Shown in pieces: positions 34,220-43,045 of a stretch of 64,000 nt of DNA. Each line of letters opens with the position of its first letter. The first letter of the stretch is position 1. The DNA comes from Rubrivivax sp. (GTDB taxonomy: Bacteria > Pseudomonadota > Gammaproteobacteria > Burkholderiales > Burkholderiaceae_C): contig JAHBZT010000002.1 of NCBI GenBank assembly GCA_019635315.1, positions 372,001 to 436,000 of the forward strand, given 5' to 3'. The notes beneath the pieces are model-generated. The model made no database searches and was not told where the DNA came from. It was given only the letters and a program-made list of their open reading frames with translations. Made by a program: the position numbers and the translations under genes.

Positions 34220-37200
34220 ACGCCCCCTGGGCCGGGGCGTCCCGGCCCGCTCCCGAGGGCGGATCGGGTCCCCCGGCGCCGGCGGAGCGACCCGGGACGC
34301 CAACGGCGGCGGGGCTGCGCGGCGGCGCCGCGCAGATGGCGCTGCCGTCCGCCGGGGCCGACGCGCTGCCGCCGCTGCTGCTGCAGGCGCCGGTGCCGGT
34401 GCTGCTGCAGGGCGCGGACTTCCGCATCGTCGACGTCAACGAGGCCTTCGCGGCGCTGCTGGCGCTGCCGCGTGCGCGGCTGGTCGGCCGCGACCCGATC
34501 GACCTGCAGCCGGCTGAGGATCGCGAGGCCTGGCGCCTCGTGCGCCAGGAGCTCGCGCAGGCGCTGCGCCGCGGCGAGGCGCCGGCGCCGGTGCAGCGGC
34601 GGCTGGTCGACGCCGCCGGGCACGAGCGCTGGTTCAGCGTCAGCGCCGCCGCCGCCGGCGCGCCCGGCGGGCCGCCGCGCTGGCTGAGTGTGTGGCACGA
34701 GCACACCGCCGAGGTCGTCGCGCGCGAGCAGGCGCGGCGTGCGCAGGACGAACTGGCACAGTGGTTCGAGCTCAGCGGCACCGGCATGCTGGTCTACGAC
34801 GCGCAAGGGCTGATCCTGCGCTGCAACACCGCGCTCGAGGCGCTGGTCGACCAGGTGCCCGAGTCGCTGGCCGACGCGGCGCCCGAACTGCAGGCCCTGC
34901 TGGGCTGGGACGGCGGCGCACCGGCGGCGGCCCTGGTGCCCGGCGCGCCGGTGCTCGAGCGCCAGGCTCTGGTGCCGGCGGCCGACGGGCGGCGCCGGCG
35001 GCTGTCGGCGCGCCTGTCCTGCCATGGCGGCGACGGCGCCGGCCGCCGCGTGATGGCCGTCGTGCAGGACCGCAGCGCCGAGGACGAGCGCGACCTCGCG
35101 CAGCTCGAGATCGGCATGCTGATGAATACCGCCAGCGTCGGCGTCGCGACCTACGACCCGGCGCGCGGCTGGCTGGCGCCGCCGCGCGGCAGCGCCGACG
35201 CCGGCGGCGGGGGCGGCGCCGGGGCCGGTTCCGGTGCCGCGAAGGGCGGCGCGCTGCTGGGCATCAGCCGCGAGCTCGTCGACGCCGAATCGCTGCCCGA
35301 GTACGAACGCCTGCAGCGTGCGCTGCGCGGCGGCCAGCGCACCGAGGTGCGCTATGCCGTGCGCCACCCCGAGCTGGGCCTGCGCTGGCTGCTCACGCGC
35401 ATCGAGCCCGGCGCGCTGGCCGGCGGGCGCACGACGACCTCGGTGGTGACGCTGGACGTCACCGAGCAGGAGACGGCGCAGCGCCGCAACGAGCAGCTGC
35501 TGCGCGAGCTGACGACCATCCTGGACAGCTCCACCGCCGGCATTGCCTACCTGCGCGGGCCGCTGCTGGTGCGCTGCAACCGGCGCTTCGAGCGCATGCT
35601 GGGCTTCGAGCCCGGCGCGGCGGCCGGGGCCTCGCTGCAGGAGATCTTCGGCCGCGCCTTCGGCCCGCTGGACGGCGTGCGCGAGGCGCTGGAGGCGCTG
35701 ACCCAGGGCCGTCCGTTCGAGGCCGAGCTGCCGCTGGACGGGGGCGTCGGCGCCGGCCAGTGGTATTCGCTGTCGGTGCGCCGCGCCACGCCGGAAGGCG
35801 AGAGCGCCGAGGCGGTGGCGGTGCTGACCGACATCACGCGGCTGAAGACGCAGCAGGCCGAGCTGGAGCGGCTGCTGCGCGACCGCGAGCTGATGTTCAG
35901 CCTGTCCGAGGTCGGCATCGTCTACCAGCGCGGCGCGCGCATCGAGCGCGCCAACCAGGCGATGGCCGACCTGACCGGCTGGTCCAGCACCGAGCTCGCG
36001 ACGCTGGACGCTGCCGAGCTGCACGAGAGCGCACGCGACTGCGTGGACTTCGAGGCGCGCGTCGCGCGCGGCCTGCGCGAGCAGGGCCGCTATGTCGCCG
36101 AGCGGCGGCTGCGCCGGCGCGACGGCAGCCTGATCTGGGTCCAGGTCGCGGTGCGCCCGGTCGACGCCGACGACGCCGACGCCGGCGTCATCAGCAGCTT
36201 CGTCGACGTCGACGAGCGCCGCCGCGCACGGCAGACGCTGGCCGTGCAGGCCGAGCGCACGCGCGCGATCCTGAATTCGGTGCTGGTCGGCATCGTCACC
36301 GTGTCCGAGCGCGGCATCGAGTGGATGAACCGCTCGGCGCGGCGCATGTTCGGCGGCGAGCTGGCGGACTTCGTCGGCGAGCCGATCAGCATCGTCGCCA
36401 CGCCCGAGGCCGAACACCCGCTGCGCCGCACGGACTGGCTGGAACGCCTGGAGCCTGGCCGTGCCGAGACCTTCGAATGCCGGCTGACGGCGCGCGACGG
36501 GCGCGAGTTCTGGGTCGTCGGCAACGCGGTGCTGACCAGCCGCCCGGGCGGCGAAGGCGGCCACGAGCTGACCTTCGCGCTGCTGGACATCGAGCGCCGC
36601 CGCCAGGCCGAGGTGCACATCGCGCAGGCCCAGGCCTCGCTGCGGCGCGTGATCGAGACGGCGCCGCTGGCGATCGCGCTGTTCGACGCGCGCGGCCTGC
36701 GCGTGCAGCAGATCAACCAGACCGCCGGCAGCCTGTTCGGCCGCGACCCGCAGGCCCTGCTGGGCCTGCCGCTGGCCGAGGCGGCACCGCCGGCGCTGGC
36801 CCAGGCGCTGCGCGGCTGGCTGCACGAGGCCGCCGCGGCCGGGCAGGGCGCGCAGCACGAGTGGCGCGAACCCGTCGCCGACGGCGCCGACGGCGCGCGC
36901 GTGTGGGACTGCCGCATCGCGCCGCTGGACGACGGCAGCGGCGCGGTCACCCAGCTGCTGCTGGTGGCCAGCGACGTGACCGAGCAGCGCGCCGCCGAGC
37001 AGGCGCGGCTGGCCGCGGCGATCGCGCAGCGCGAGGTGCTGGTGCGCGAGGTGCACCACCGCATCAAGAACAACCTGCAGGGCGTGGCCGGGCTGCTGCA
37101 GCAGACGGCGCAGCGCCGGCCCGAGGTCGCGACCGTGCTGACCGAGGCGGTCGGCCAGGTGCAGGCCATCGCGCAGGTCTACGGGCTGCAGGTCGGCAGC

Positions 37201-37638
37201 GGCGGACCGCTGCCGCTGGCCGATCTGCTGCGCGCCATCGCCGGCTCGGTGCAGCGCACCTTCGGCCGCACGATCGAGGTCGCGGTCGACGGCGAGGTGC
37301 CCCACCTGCTGCCGGAGGCCGAGTCGATCCCGGTCGCGCTGACCGTCAACGAACTGCTGACCAATGCCATCAAGCACGGCGACGGCAGCGCGGTGCGCTG
37401 CGGCGTCGCCGTGGCCGGCGTTCAAGTCGAGGACGGCGCGGCGGTGCGGCTGCGCATCGCCGGGCGCGGCCGCCTGCCCGAGGGCTTCGACCTCTCGCGG
37501 CTGCGCGGCGGCGTGTCCGGGCTCGGCCTCGTGCGTGCGCTGCTGCCGCGGCGCAGCGCCTCGCTGACCCTCGTGCAGGAGGGCGAGGACGTGGTCGCGA
37601 CGGTCGAGCTGCGGCCGCCCGGCGTGCGCCTGCCCTGA
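34216..37638 (+). CDS. Multi-PAS sensor histidine kinase, HisKA_2 type
   Basis: 1140 residues with no membrane helix, hence cytoplasmic. About seven PAS-like modules follow one another (near residues 60, 180, 300, 430, 560, 690 and 810). Examples are [34 protein letters not shown] and [20 protein letters not shown]. Several are closed by PAC-like ends such as VTLDVTEQE. The third has a Gly-rich insertion. The kinase core has the HisKA_2 H-box [20 protein letters not shown] (His near residue 947) and N-box [12 protein letters not shown]. The last part keeps [12 protein letters not shown] in the G-box position. It is coupled to the HDOD gene upstream. The ANTAR regulator 68 bases downstream is the likely partner, as in EutW/EutV. 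Confidence 0.88.
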   Translation: MNAPWAGASRPAPEGGSGPPAPAERPGTPTAAGLRGGAAQMALPSAGADALPPLLLQAPVPVLLQGADFRIVDVNEAFAALLALPRARLVGRDPIDLQPAEDREAWRLVRQELAQALRRGEAPAPVQRRLVDAAGHERWFSVSAAAAGAPGGPPRWLSVWHEHTAEVVAREQARRAQDELAQWFELSGTGMLVYDAQGLILRCNTALEALVDQVPESLADAAPELQALLGWDGGAPAAALVPGAPVLERQALVPAADGRRRRLSARLSCHGGDGAGRRVMAVVQDRSAEDERDLAQLEIGMLMNTASVGVATYDPARGWLAPPRGSADAGGGGGAGAGSGAAKGGALLGISRELVDAESLPEYERLQRALRGGQRTEVRYAVRHPELGLRWLLTRIEPGALAGGRTTTSVVTLDVTEQETAQRRNEQLLRELTTILDSSTAGIAYLRGPLLVRCNRRFERMLGFEPGAAAGASLQEIFGRAFGPLDGVREALEALTQGRPFEAELPLDGGVGAGQWYSLSVRRATPEGESAEAVAVLTDITRLKTQQAELERLLRDRELMFSLSEVGIVYQRGARIERANQAMADLTGWSSTELATLDAAELHESARDCVDFEARVARGLREQGRYVAERRLRRRDGSLIWVQVAVRPVDADDADAGVISSFVDVDERRRARQTLAVQAERTRAILNSVLVGIVTVSERGIEWMNRSARRMFGGELADFVGEPISIVATPEAEHPLRRTDWLERLEPGRAETFECRLTARDGREFWVVGNAVLTSRPGGEGGHELTFALLDIERRRQAEVHIAQAQASLRRVIETAPLAIALFDARGLRVQQINQTAGSLFGRDPQALLGLPLAEAAPPALAQALRGWLHEAAAAGQGAQHEWREPVADGADGARVWDCRIAPLDDGSGAVTQLLLVASDVTEQRAAEQARLAAAIAQREVLVREVHHRIKNNLQGVAGLLQQTAQRRPEVATVLTEAVGQVQAIAQVYGLQVGSGGPLPLADLLRAIAGSVQRTFGRTIEVAVDGEVPHLLPEAESIPVALTVNELLTNAIKHGDGSAVRCGVAVAGVQVEDGAAVRLRIAGRGRLPEGFDLSRLRGGVSGLGLVRALLPRRSASLTLVQEGEDVVATVELRPPGVRLP

Positions 37639-37706
37639 CGGCCCGCGCGGGCGCGCGGCCGCCGCCCGGCCGCGGCATCGTGCACCGCTTCGTTCACAAT
37701 GGCCCG

Positions 37707-38351
37707 ATGGGCGAGAGCACAGTCAGCGACGGCGCGCCGGCCGGCGCCAAGGGCCGCATCCTGGTCGTCGACGACGACCGCCTGGTGCTGGCCACCGTGA
37801 CGCACGGCCTGGCCGAGGCCGGCTACGAGGTCATCGACGCGGACAACGGCGACGACGCCATCCTGCTGGCGCGCGAGCACCGCCCGCAGCTGGCGCTGCT
37901 GGACATCCGCATGGAAGGCAAGAGCGGCTTCGACGTCGCCGAGACGCTGCGCGACGCCTACCGCATCCCGTTCATGTTCCTATCGGCCTTCGCCGACGCG
38001 GAGACCATCGCCAAGGTCCACGCGCTCGGTGCGCTGGACTACCTGGTCAAGCCGCTGGACGTGGGCCGCATCGTGCCCAGCGTCGACGCCGTCTTCGCGC
38101 GCCTGCGCCAGGGCGGCGCGGCGCCGCCGGCCGCGCCGGCTGTGGCCGCCACGCCCGCGGCGGCCGCGGTGCCGGTGGCGCTGGACGACCCGCTGCCGCT
38201 GGCCGTCGGCGTGCTGATGCACCGCCATTCGCTGTCGCGGGCCGGCGCGCTGCAGCGCCTGCAGCGCATGGCCGGCGAGGGCGGCCTGACGCCGCAGGCG
38301 CAGGCCGAACGGCTGGTCGCCGCGGTCGAGGAACTGGCGCGCTCGGGCTGA
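37707..38351 (+). CDS. Response regulator with ANTAR RNA-binding domain
   Basis: 214 residues. The receiver domain (about 15-135) has the acid pair VVDDD, phosphoacceptor Asp66 (LALLDIRMEGKSGFD) and Lys115 (YLVKPLD). After an Ala/Pro linker the C-terminal 55 residues fit ANTAR, a three-helix RNA-binding antiterminator domain: PLAVGVLMHRHSLSRAGALQRLQRMA. ANTAR regulators bind paired hairpins in mRNA leaders and relieve termination. ANTAR output together with a HisKA_2 kinase next door is a known pairing. The target transcripts are not identifiable here. Confidence 0.88.
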   Translation: MGESTVSDGAPAGAKGRILVVDDDRLVLATVTHGLAEAGYEVIDADNGDDAILLAREHRPQLALLDIRMEGKSGFDVAETLRDAYRIPFMFLSAFADAETIAKVHALGALDYLVKPLDVGRIVPSVDAVFARLRQGGAAPPAAPAVAATPAAAAVPVALDDPLPLAVGVLMHRHSLSRAGALQRLQRMAGEGGLTPQAQAERLVAAVEELARSG

Positions 38352-38423
38352 GCGGCCGGCGGCGGCGCGTGCGGCACGGTCGACCCGTGCGGACCGCGCG
38401 ACCCGCCTGGCCCGGCGCGGCCG

Positions 38424-40007
38424 CTACGGCGCCAGCGTGAAGAAGAAGGCCGCGCCGCGTCCCGGCTCGGCCTCGGCCCAGATCTCGCCGCCGTGGCGAC
38501 GCACGATGCGGCGCACCGACGCCAGGCCGACGCCGTGGCCCGGAAACTCGCTCGCGCTGTGCAGGCGCTGGAAGAGGCCGAACAGGCGGTCGGCCGAGCG
38601 CATGTCGAATCCGGCGCCGTTGTCGCGCACGACGAAGACGCGGCGCGTGCCGTCGCGCTGGCAGCGCAGCGAGATCTGCGCGCGCGCGGCGCGGGCGCTG
38701 TATTTCCAGGCGTTGCCGAGCAGGTTCTCCAGCACCAGGCGCAGCAGCGTCGGGTCGCCGGTGACCGCGAGGCCGGGCTCGATCTCGACATCGGCGGCGC
38801 GCTCGGGCGCACCCCGGCGCAGGTCGTCGACCACGTAGCCGGCGAGCTGCGACAGGTTGACCGGCTGGCGCGCCAGCGGCTGCGAGGACAGCCGGGCCAG
38901 CGTCATCAGCGCGTCGATCATCAGGTTCATGCGCGCCGCGGCGCCGAGCACGCGGTCCAGGTGGTCGTTGCCGACGCGGTCCAGCAGGCGGCCGTAGTCC
39001 TCCTTGACGATGCGCGTGAAGCCCTCGACGACGCGGATCGGCGCGCGCAGGTCGTGCGAGACCGTGAAGCTGAAGGCCTCGCCCTCGGGGCCCTCGGCCT
39101 GCGCGGCGGCGGCCCCGGCGGGCGCGGTCTGCACCAGCAGCAGGCCTTGCACCGCCGCGTCGGCGCCGGTGGCCGAGGCCAGCGGGCTCAGGCGCCAGCC
39201 GCCGGCCTCCAGCGGGCCGCCCGGCGGCGCCTCGGCGGCCAGGGCCTCGGCGACGGCCGGCGGCAGGCCGTCCAGCCGCCGTGTGTCGTCGCCGGCGCGC
39301 AGGCCCGGCCAGCGCGCCGCGGCCGCCTCGTTCAGCGCCAGCACCTGGCCGGCGCCGTCCTGCAGGCGCAGCGCCAGCGCGGCGCCGGCGCAGGCGGCCA
39401 GCGCCGGGGCCAGCGCCGCGGCGGCGAGTTGCCGCGCGTCGTCGTCGTCGGTCGGGCGCGCCAGTCCCGCGAAGCCGGCGAAGGCGCCGCTGTCGTCGAA
39501 GCAGGGCTCGCCCTGCAGTTCCCAGCCGCGGCTGCCGGCCAGCGGCTCGGCCAGGCGCTGGCGCAGGCCCGCGAAGGCCGTGCGCGCCTGCAGCCGCGCC
39601 AGCAGCGGCGGCGGCGCGGTGCCGTCGGGAAACAGCGCCACCGCGGCGGCCGGCGGCTGGCCCGGCCCCTGCCAGCGCAGCAGGCGGTCGTCGGCGCCGG
39701 TCTGCCAGCGCCAGGCGCGCTGGGCCTGCTCGGCGCGGCGCAGCGCCTCGCGCAACTGGCGCAGTTCGCGCCGTGCCGCATGGCGGCCGAGCAGCCAGGC
39801 GCCGCCGCCGACGAGGGCGAGCAGCAGCAGCACGAGCAGGAGCGAGGGCAGCGCGGCATCCAGCGTGACGGGCGCCCCGGCGGCGCCGGCCGGCGCGCCG
39901 GCCACCGCGAGCACCGTGGCGGCAGCGGCTGCGCCCGCATGGAGCGCCCGGCGGCGAGGGCAGGCTCGCGGCACGAGCGGCACGAGCGGTGCTGGCATGC
40001 GGCGCAT
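38424..40007 (-). CDS. Sensor histidine kinase, single membrane anchor
   Basis: 527 residues from ATG 40007 (ATG 39998 is an alternative). A signal-like hydrophobic stretch (about 22-45) and a membrane helix LPSLLLVLLLLALVGGGAWLLG (about 53-75) precede two weak PAS-like regions. The kinase core has H-box FSFTVSHDLRAPIRVVEGF with His318, N-box LVLENLLGNAWKYS, G1 DNGAGFDM, F-box LFGLFQRLH and G2 GHGVGLASVRRIV, in the style of phytochrome-associated kinases. No receiver gene is adjacent on the same strand. It is divergent from an Hpt gene with 270 bases between, so a phosphorelay is possible. It is convergent with the ANTAR regulator gene. Confidence 0.88.
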   Translation of the reverse strand: MRRMPAPLVPLVPRACPRRRALHAGAAAAATVLAVAGAPAGAAGAPVTLDAALPSLLLVLLLLALVGGGAWLLGRHAARRELRQLREALRRAEQAQRAWRWQTGADDRLLRWQGPGQPPAAAVALFPDGTAPPPLLARLQARTAFAGLRQRLAEPLAGSRGWELQGEPCFDDSGAFAGFAGLARPTDDDDARQLAAAALAPALAACAGAALALRLQDGAGQVLALNEAAAARWPGLRAGDDTRRLDGLPPAVAEALAAEAPPGGPLEAGGWRLSPLASATGADAAVQGLLLVQTAPAGAAAAQAEGPEGEAFSFTVSHDLRAPIRVVEGFTRIVKEDYGRLLDRVGNDHLDRVLGAAARMNLMIDALMTLARLSSQPLARQPVNLSQLAGYVVDDLRRGAPERAADVEIEPGLAVTGDPTLLRLVLENLLGNAWKYSARAARAQISLRCQRDGTRRVFVVRDNGAGFDMRSADRLFGLFQRLHSASEFPGHGVGLASVRRIVRRHGGEIWAEAEPGRGAAFFFTLAP

Positions 40008-40277
40008 TGTACGAAGGGCCCCGGCGCCGGGCCGCGGCGCCGCGGGGCCGGCTCAAGTTCCCGGAACCACCGCCGAAAGTCCGAAGGACGCCGACGGGCG
40101 TGGCGGACCTCGGCCCGCCGCGCCGGTCGCCCCCGCCCGGCCCCGAACCCGCACGACCATGAACAGCCCCCGTACGCGCCCGATGTTTTCTCGCTTGACG
40201 CGGCGCGGAGCGTTCATCATCCTGCCTGCGTCGCGGTGCGCTGGGCCCGCCGCAACCGCTGCAAGCACCGTCCGACG

Positions 40278-40676
40278 ATGAATGCCCCCACGCCTGGCCC
40301 GGCCCACCTGTCCGCGGCACTCCCGGCCGCCGAGCTCGACGCCGCGGCGCTGGCGCGGCTGCACGAACTCGACCCCGACGGCCGCCAGGGCATCGTGCAG
40401 CGCGTGCTGAGCGCCTTCGACAGCTCGCTGACGCGCATGCTGGTGCAGCTGGGCGCCGACCCCGACCGCAGCGACGCCGCGGTGGTGGCGGCGCTGGCGC
40501 ACCAGATCAAGTCCTCCGCCGGCGCGGTGGGCGCGCTGGCGCTGTCCGCGGCCTGCGCCGAGGTCGAGCGCCGCCTGCGCGACGGCCAGCCGGGCGACCT
40601 GGCTGCCGACGTGCGCCGGCTGGTCGCCGAAGGCGAGGCGGCGCGCGAGGCGGTTCGGGCTATGCTGCGCGCCTGA
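40278..40676 (+). CDS. Hpt (histidine phosphotransfer) domain protein
   Basis: 132 residues, a single Hpt domain. The phosphorylated histidine is His75 in LAHQIKSSAGAVGALALS, inside a four-helix bundle (ARLHELDPDGRQGIVQRVLSAFDSSL to ACAEVERRLRDGQ). Hpt proteins pass phosphate between receiver domains. The next gene (REC-GGDEF-EAL) starts 68 bases later and could be the acceptor. The divergent kinase could be the donor only through a receiver, which that kinase lacks, so the route is inferred. Confidence 0.85.
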   Translation: MNAPTPGPAHLSAALPAAELDAAALARLHELDPDGRQGIVQRVLSAFDSSLTRMLVQLGADPDRSDAAVVAALAHQIKSSAGAVGALALSAACAEVERRLRDGQPGDLAADVRRLVAEGEAAREAVRAMLRA

Positions 40677-40744
40677 TACGTGGCTGCACGCGCCGCGCCG
40701 CCTTGCCGCGTCCCGTGCCCGCGCCCCGCGCCCGTCTCCCACCG

Positions 40745-43042
40745 ATGACCCCCAGCCCACCCGCCGCCGACGCCGACCTGCCGCTGCAGCCCGAGGTGCT
40801 GCTCGTCGACGACGACGAGGTCAACCTGTTGCTGACGGCGCTGGCGCTGCGCGAGCGCGGCTTCAGCCTGGTCGAGGCCGGCAGCGGCGAGCAGGCGCTC
40901 GCGAAGTTGCGCGACTGGACGCCGGACGTGATCGTGCTCGACGCGATGATGCCGGGGCTGGACGGCTTCGACACCTGCCGCGCGATCCGCCGCCTGCCCG
41001 GCTTCGAGAACCTGCCGGTGCTGATGCTGACCGGGCTGGAGGACGACGCGTCGATCACGCGCGCCTACCAGGCCGGCGCGACCGACTTCTTCGTCAAGGC
41101 CACGCAGTGGAGCCTGCTCGCCGGGCGCCTGCGCTACATGCTGCGCGCCTCGCGCGACCGCATCGAGCTCGAGCGCAGCAAGGCCAAGCTGGCGCGCGCG
41201 CAGGACCTCGCGCGCATGGGCAGCTTCGACTGGCGGCGCGCCGAGCGGGCCGAGCGCGCCGAGCGCGCCGACGCCGGCGGCCTGCTGCTGCTGCCCGAGG
41301 CGCTGCGGGTCTTCGGCTTCGCGCCGCAGGACACCGTGGGCCTGCGCACGCTGCTGCGCATGGTGCCGCAGGACGACCGCCGCGCGCTGCTGCGCCGCCT
41401 GCACGAGGCGCTGCGTCACTCGTCGGTGCTGGCCACCGACGTGCCGCTGGTGCTGCTGGACGGCCGTCAGCGCATCATCCACGTCGAGGCCGAACCCGAG
41501 TTCAACGAGCACGGCGACAACATCGGCTACACCGGCATCGTGCAGGACGTCACCGACCGCCGCACTGCCGAGGACCAGATCAAGCAGCTGGCCAACTTCG
41601 ACCCGCTGACCGGGCTGCCCAACCGGCGCCAGCTGATCTGGCGTGCCGAGCGTGCGCTGGAGCAGGCGCGCCGCCTGCAGCACCAGTTCGCGCTGCTGCT
41701 GATCGACCTCGACCGCTTCAAGGTCATCAACGACACGCTGGGCCACGGCGCCGGCGACGAGCTGCTGGTCGAGGTGGCGCGCCGCCTGCGCGCCTGCGTG
41801 CGCCACAGCGACCAGGTCGTCGAAGGGGCGCTGGAGGCCGCCGGCGTGCGCTCGCACCGCTCGCTGGAGGCTGTCGGCCGCCTGGGCGGCGACGAATTCG
41901 TCGCCCTGTTGCCCGAGGTGGCGGCCGACCGCGACGCCGAGCGCGTGGCGCAGCGCATCCTGGAGTCGCTGCGCGAGCCGATCTTCGTCAGCGGCCAGGA
42001 ATGCTTCGTCACCGCCAGCGTGGGCGTGGCGATCTTCCCGCGCGACGGCGCCTCGGTGGTGGACCTGCTGCGCAGCTCCGACGTCGCGATGTACTCGGTC
42101 AAGGCGCAGGGCAAGAACTCGGCCGCCATCTACAGCCCGCAGCTCGCCGGCCGCGGGCGCGAGAAGCTGGAGCTGGAGACCGCGCTGCACAAGGCCATCG
42201 AGCGCGACGAGCTGGTGCTGCACTACCAGCCCAAGATCGACGTGCGCGGCGCGCGCATGGTCGGCGCCGAGGCGCTGATGCGCTGGCAGCGCGGCGGCAC
42301 GCTGGTGCCGCCGGGCGACTTCATCCCGCTGGCCGAGGACACCGGCCTCATCGTGCCGCTGTCGGAGTGGGCGCTGCGCGAGGCGGCGCGCCAGGCGCGG
42401 CAGTGGCAGCAGGCCTTCGGCTTCGCGGACTCGATCGCGGTCAACCTGCCCAGCCGCATGTTCGAGCGCAGCGACCTGGTGGAGCACATCCACCAGTGCG
42501 TCACCGCCGCCGGCGTGCCGCACCGCGTGATCCAGCTCGAGATCACCGAGCACAACCTGATGAAGGAGCCGCAGAACGTCATCCCGTCGTTGCTGCGCCT
42601 CAACGAGATCGGCGTCGAGATCTCGATCGACGACTTCGGCACCGGCTACTCGTCGCTGTCCTACCTGACCACGCTGCCGATCTCGGAGCTGAAGATCGAC
42701 CGCCTGTTCGTGCGCGACCTCGGCGTCACGCCGCAGAGCAGCGCGGTCGTCACCGCGATCATCGCGCTGGCCCGTTCGCTGGGCCTGCGCGTGGTGGCCG
42801 AGGGCGTCGAGACGCTGCGCCAGATGGAGGTGCTGCACCGCCTGGGCTGCGTGCTGATGCAGGGCTTCCTGTTCAGCCGCGCGGTGCCGGCCGGTGAACT
42901 GCAGCGCTGGCTGGAGCAGACCGTGCTGCCGCGCAAGGCGCCGTGGATCGGCAGCGCGATCGACGGCCTGGGCGGCGAGGGCGGCGACGGCGCGGACGGC
43001 GACCTGGCCGCACGCGCGGCCGGCGCGCGGCCGTTTCGCTGA
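40745..43042 (+). CDS. Response regulator with GGDEF and EAL domains (c-di-GMP turnover)
   Basis: 765 residues from ATG 40745. Domains in order: receiver (about 15-135, Asp66 in VLDAMMPGLDG), a PAS-like region (about 155-275), GGDEF (about 285-460) with intact GGDEF at 381-385 and FDPLTGLPNRR, and EAL (about 470-725) with EAL at 509-511, QLEITEHNL and DDFGTGYSSLSYL. Both active sites look complete. The RxxD inhibitory site five residues before GGDEF is absent (the stretch reads LEAVGR). The GGDEF domain carries a 16-residue insert before the signature. Input is probably phosphorylation, perhaps from the Hpt protein upstream. It ends four bases before the next GGDEF gene. Confidence 0.93.
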   Translation: MTPSPPAADADLPLQPEVLLVDDDEVNLLLTALALRERGFSLVEAGSGEQALAKLRDWTPDVIVLDAMMPGLDGFDTCRAIRRLPGFENLPVLMLTGLEDDASITRAYQAGATDFFVKATQWSLLAGRLRYMLRASRDRIELERSKAKLARAQDLARMGSFDWRRAERAERAERADAGGLLLLPEALRVFGFAPQDTVGLRTLLRMVPQDDRRALLRRLHEALRHSSVLATDVPLVLLDGRQRIIHVEAEPEFNEHGDNIGYTGIVQDVTDRRTAEDQIKQLANFDPLTGLPNRRQLIWRAERALEQARRLQHQFALLLIDLDRFKVINDTLGHGAGDELLVEVARRLRACVRHSDQVVEGALEAAGVRSHRSLEAVGRLGGDEFVALLPEVAADRDAERVAQRILESLREPIFVSGQECFVTASVGVAIFPRDGASVVDLLRSSDVAMYSVKAQGKNSAAIYSPQLAGRGREKLELETALHKAIERDELVLHYQPKIDVRGARMVGAEALMRWQRGGTLVPPGDFIPLAEDTGLIVPLSEWALREAARQARQWQQAFGFADSIAVNLPSRMFERSDLVEHIHQCVTAAGVPHRVIQLEITEHNLMKEPQNVIPSLLRLNEIGVEISIDDFGTGYSSLSYLTTLPISELKIDRLFVRDLGVTPQSSAVVTAIIALARSLGLRVVAEGVETLRQMEVLHRLGCVLMQGFLFSRAVPAGELQRWLEQTVLPRKAPWIGSAIDGLGGEGGDGADGDLAARAAGARPFR

Positions 43043-43045
43043 GCC

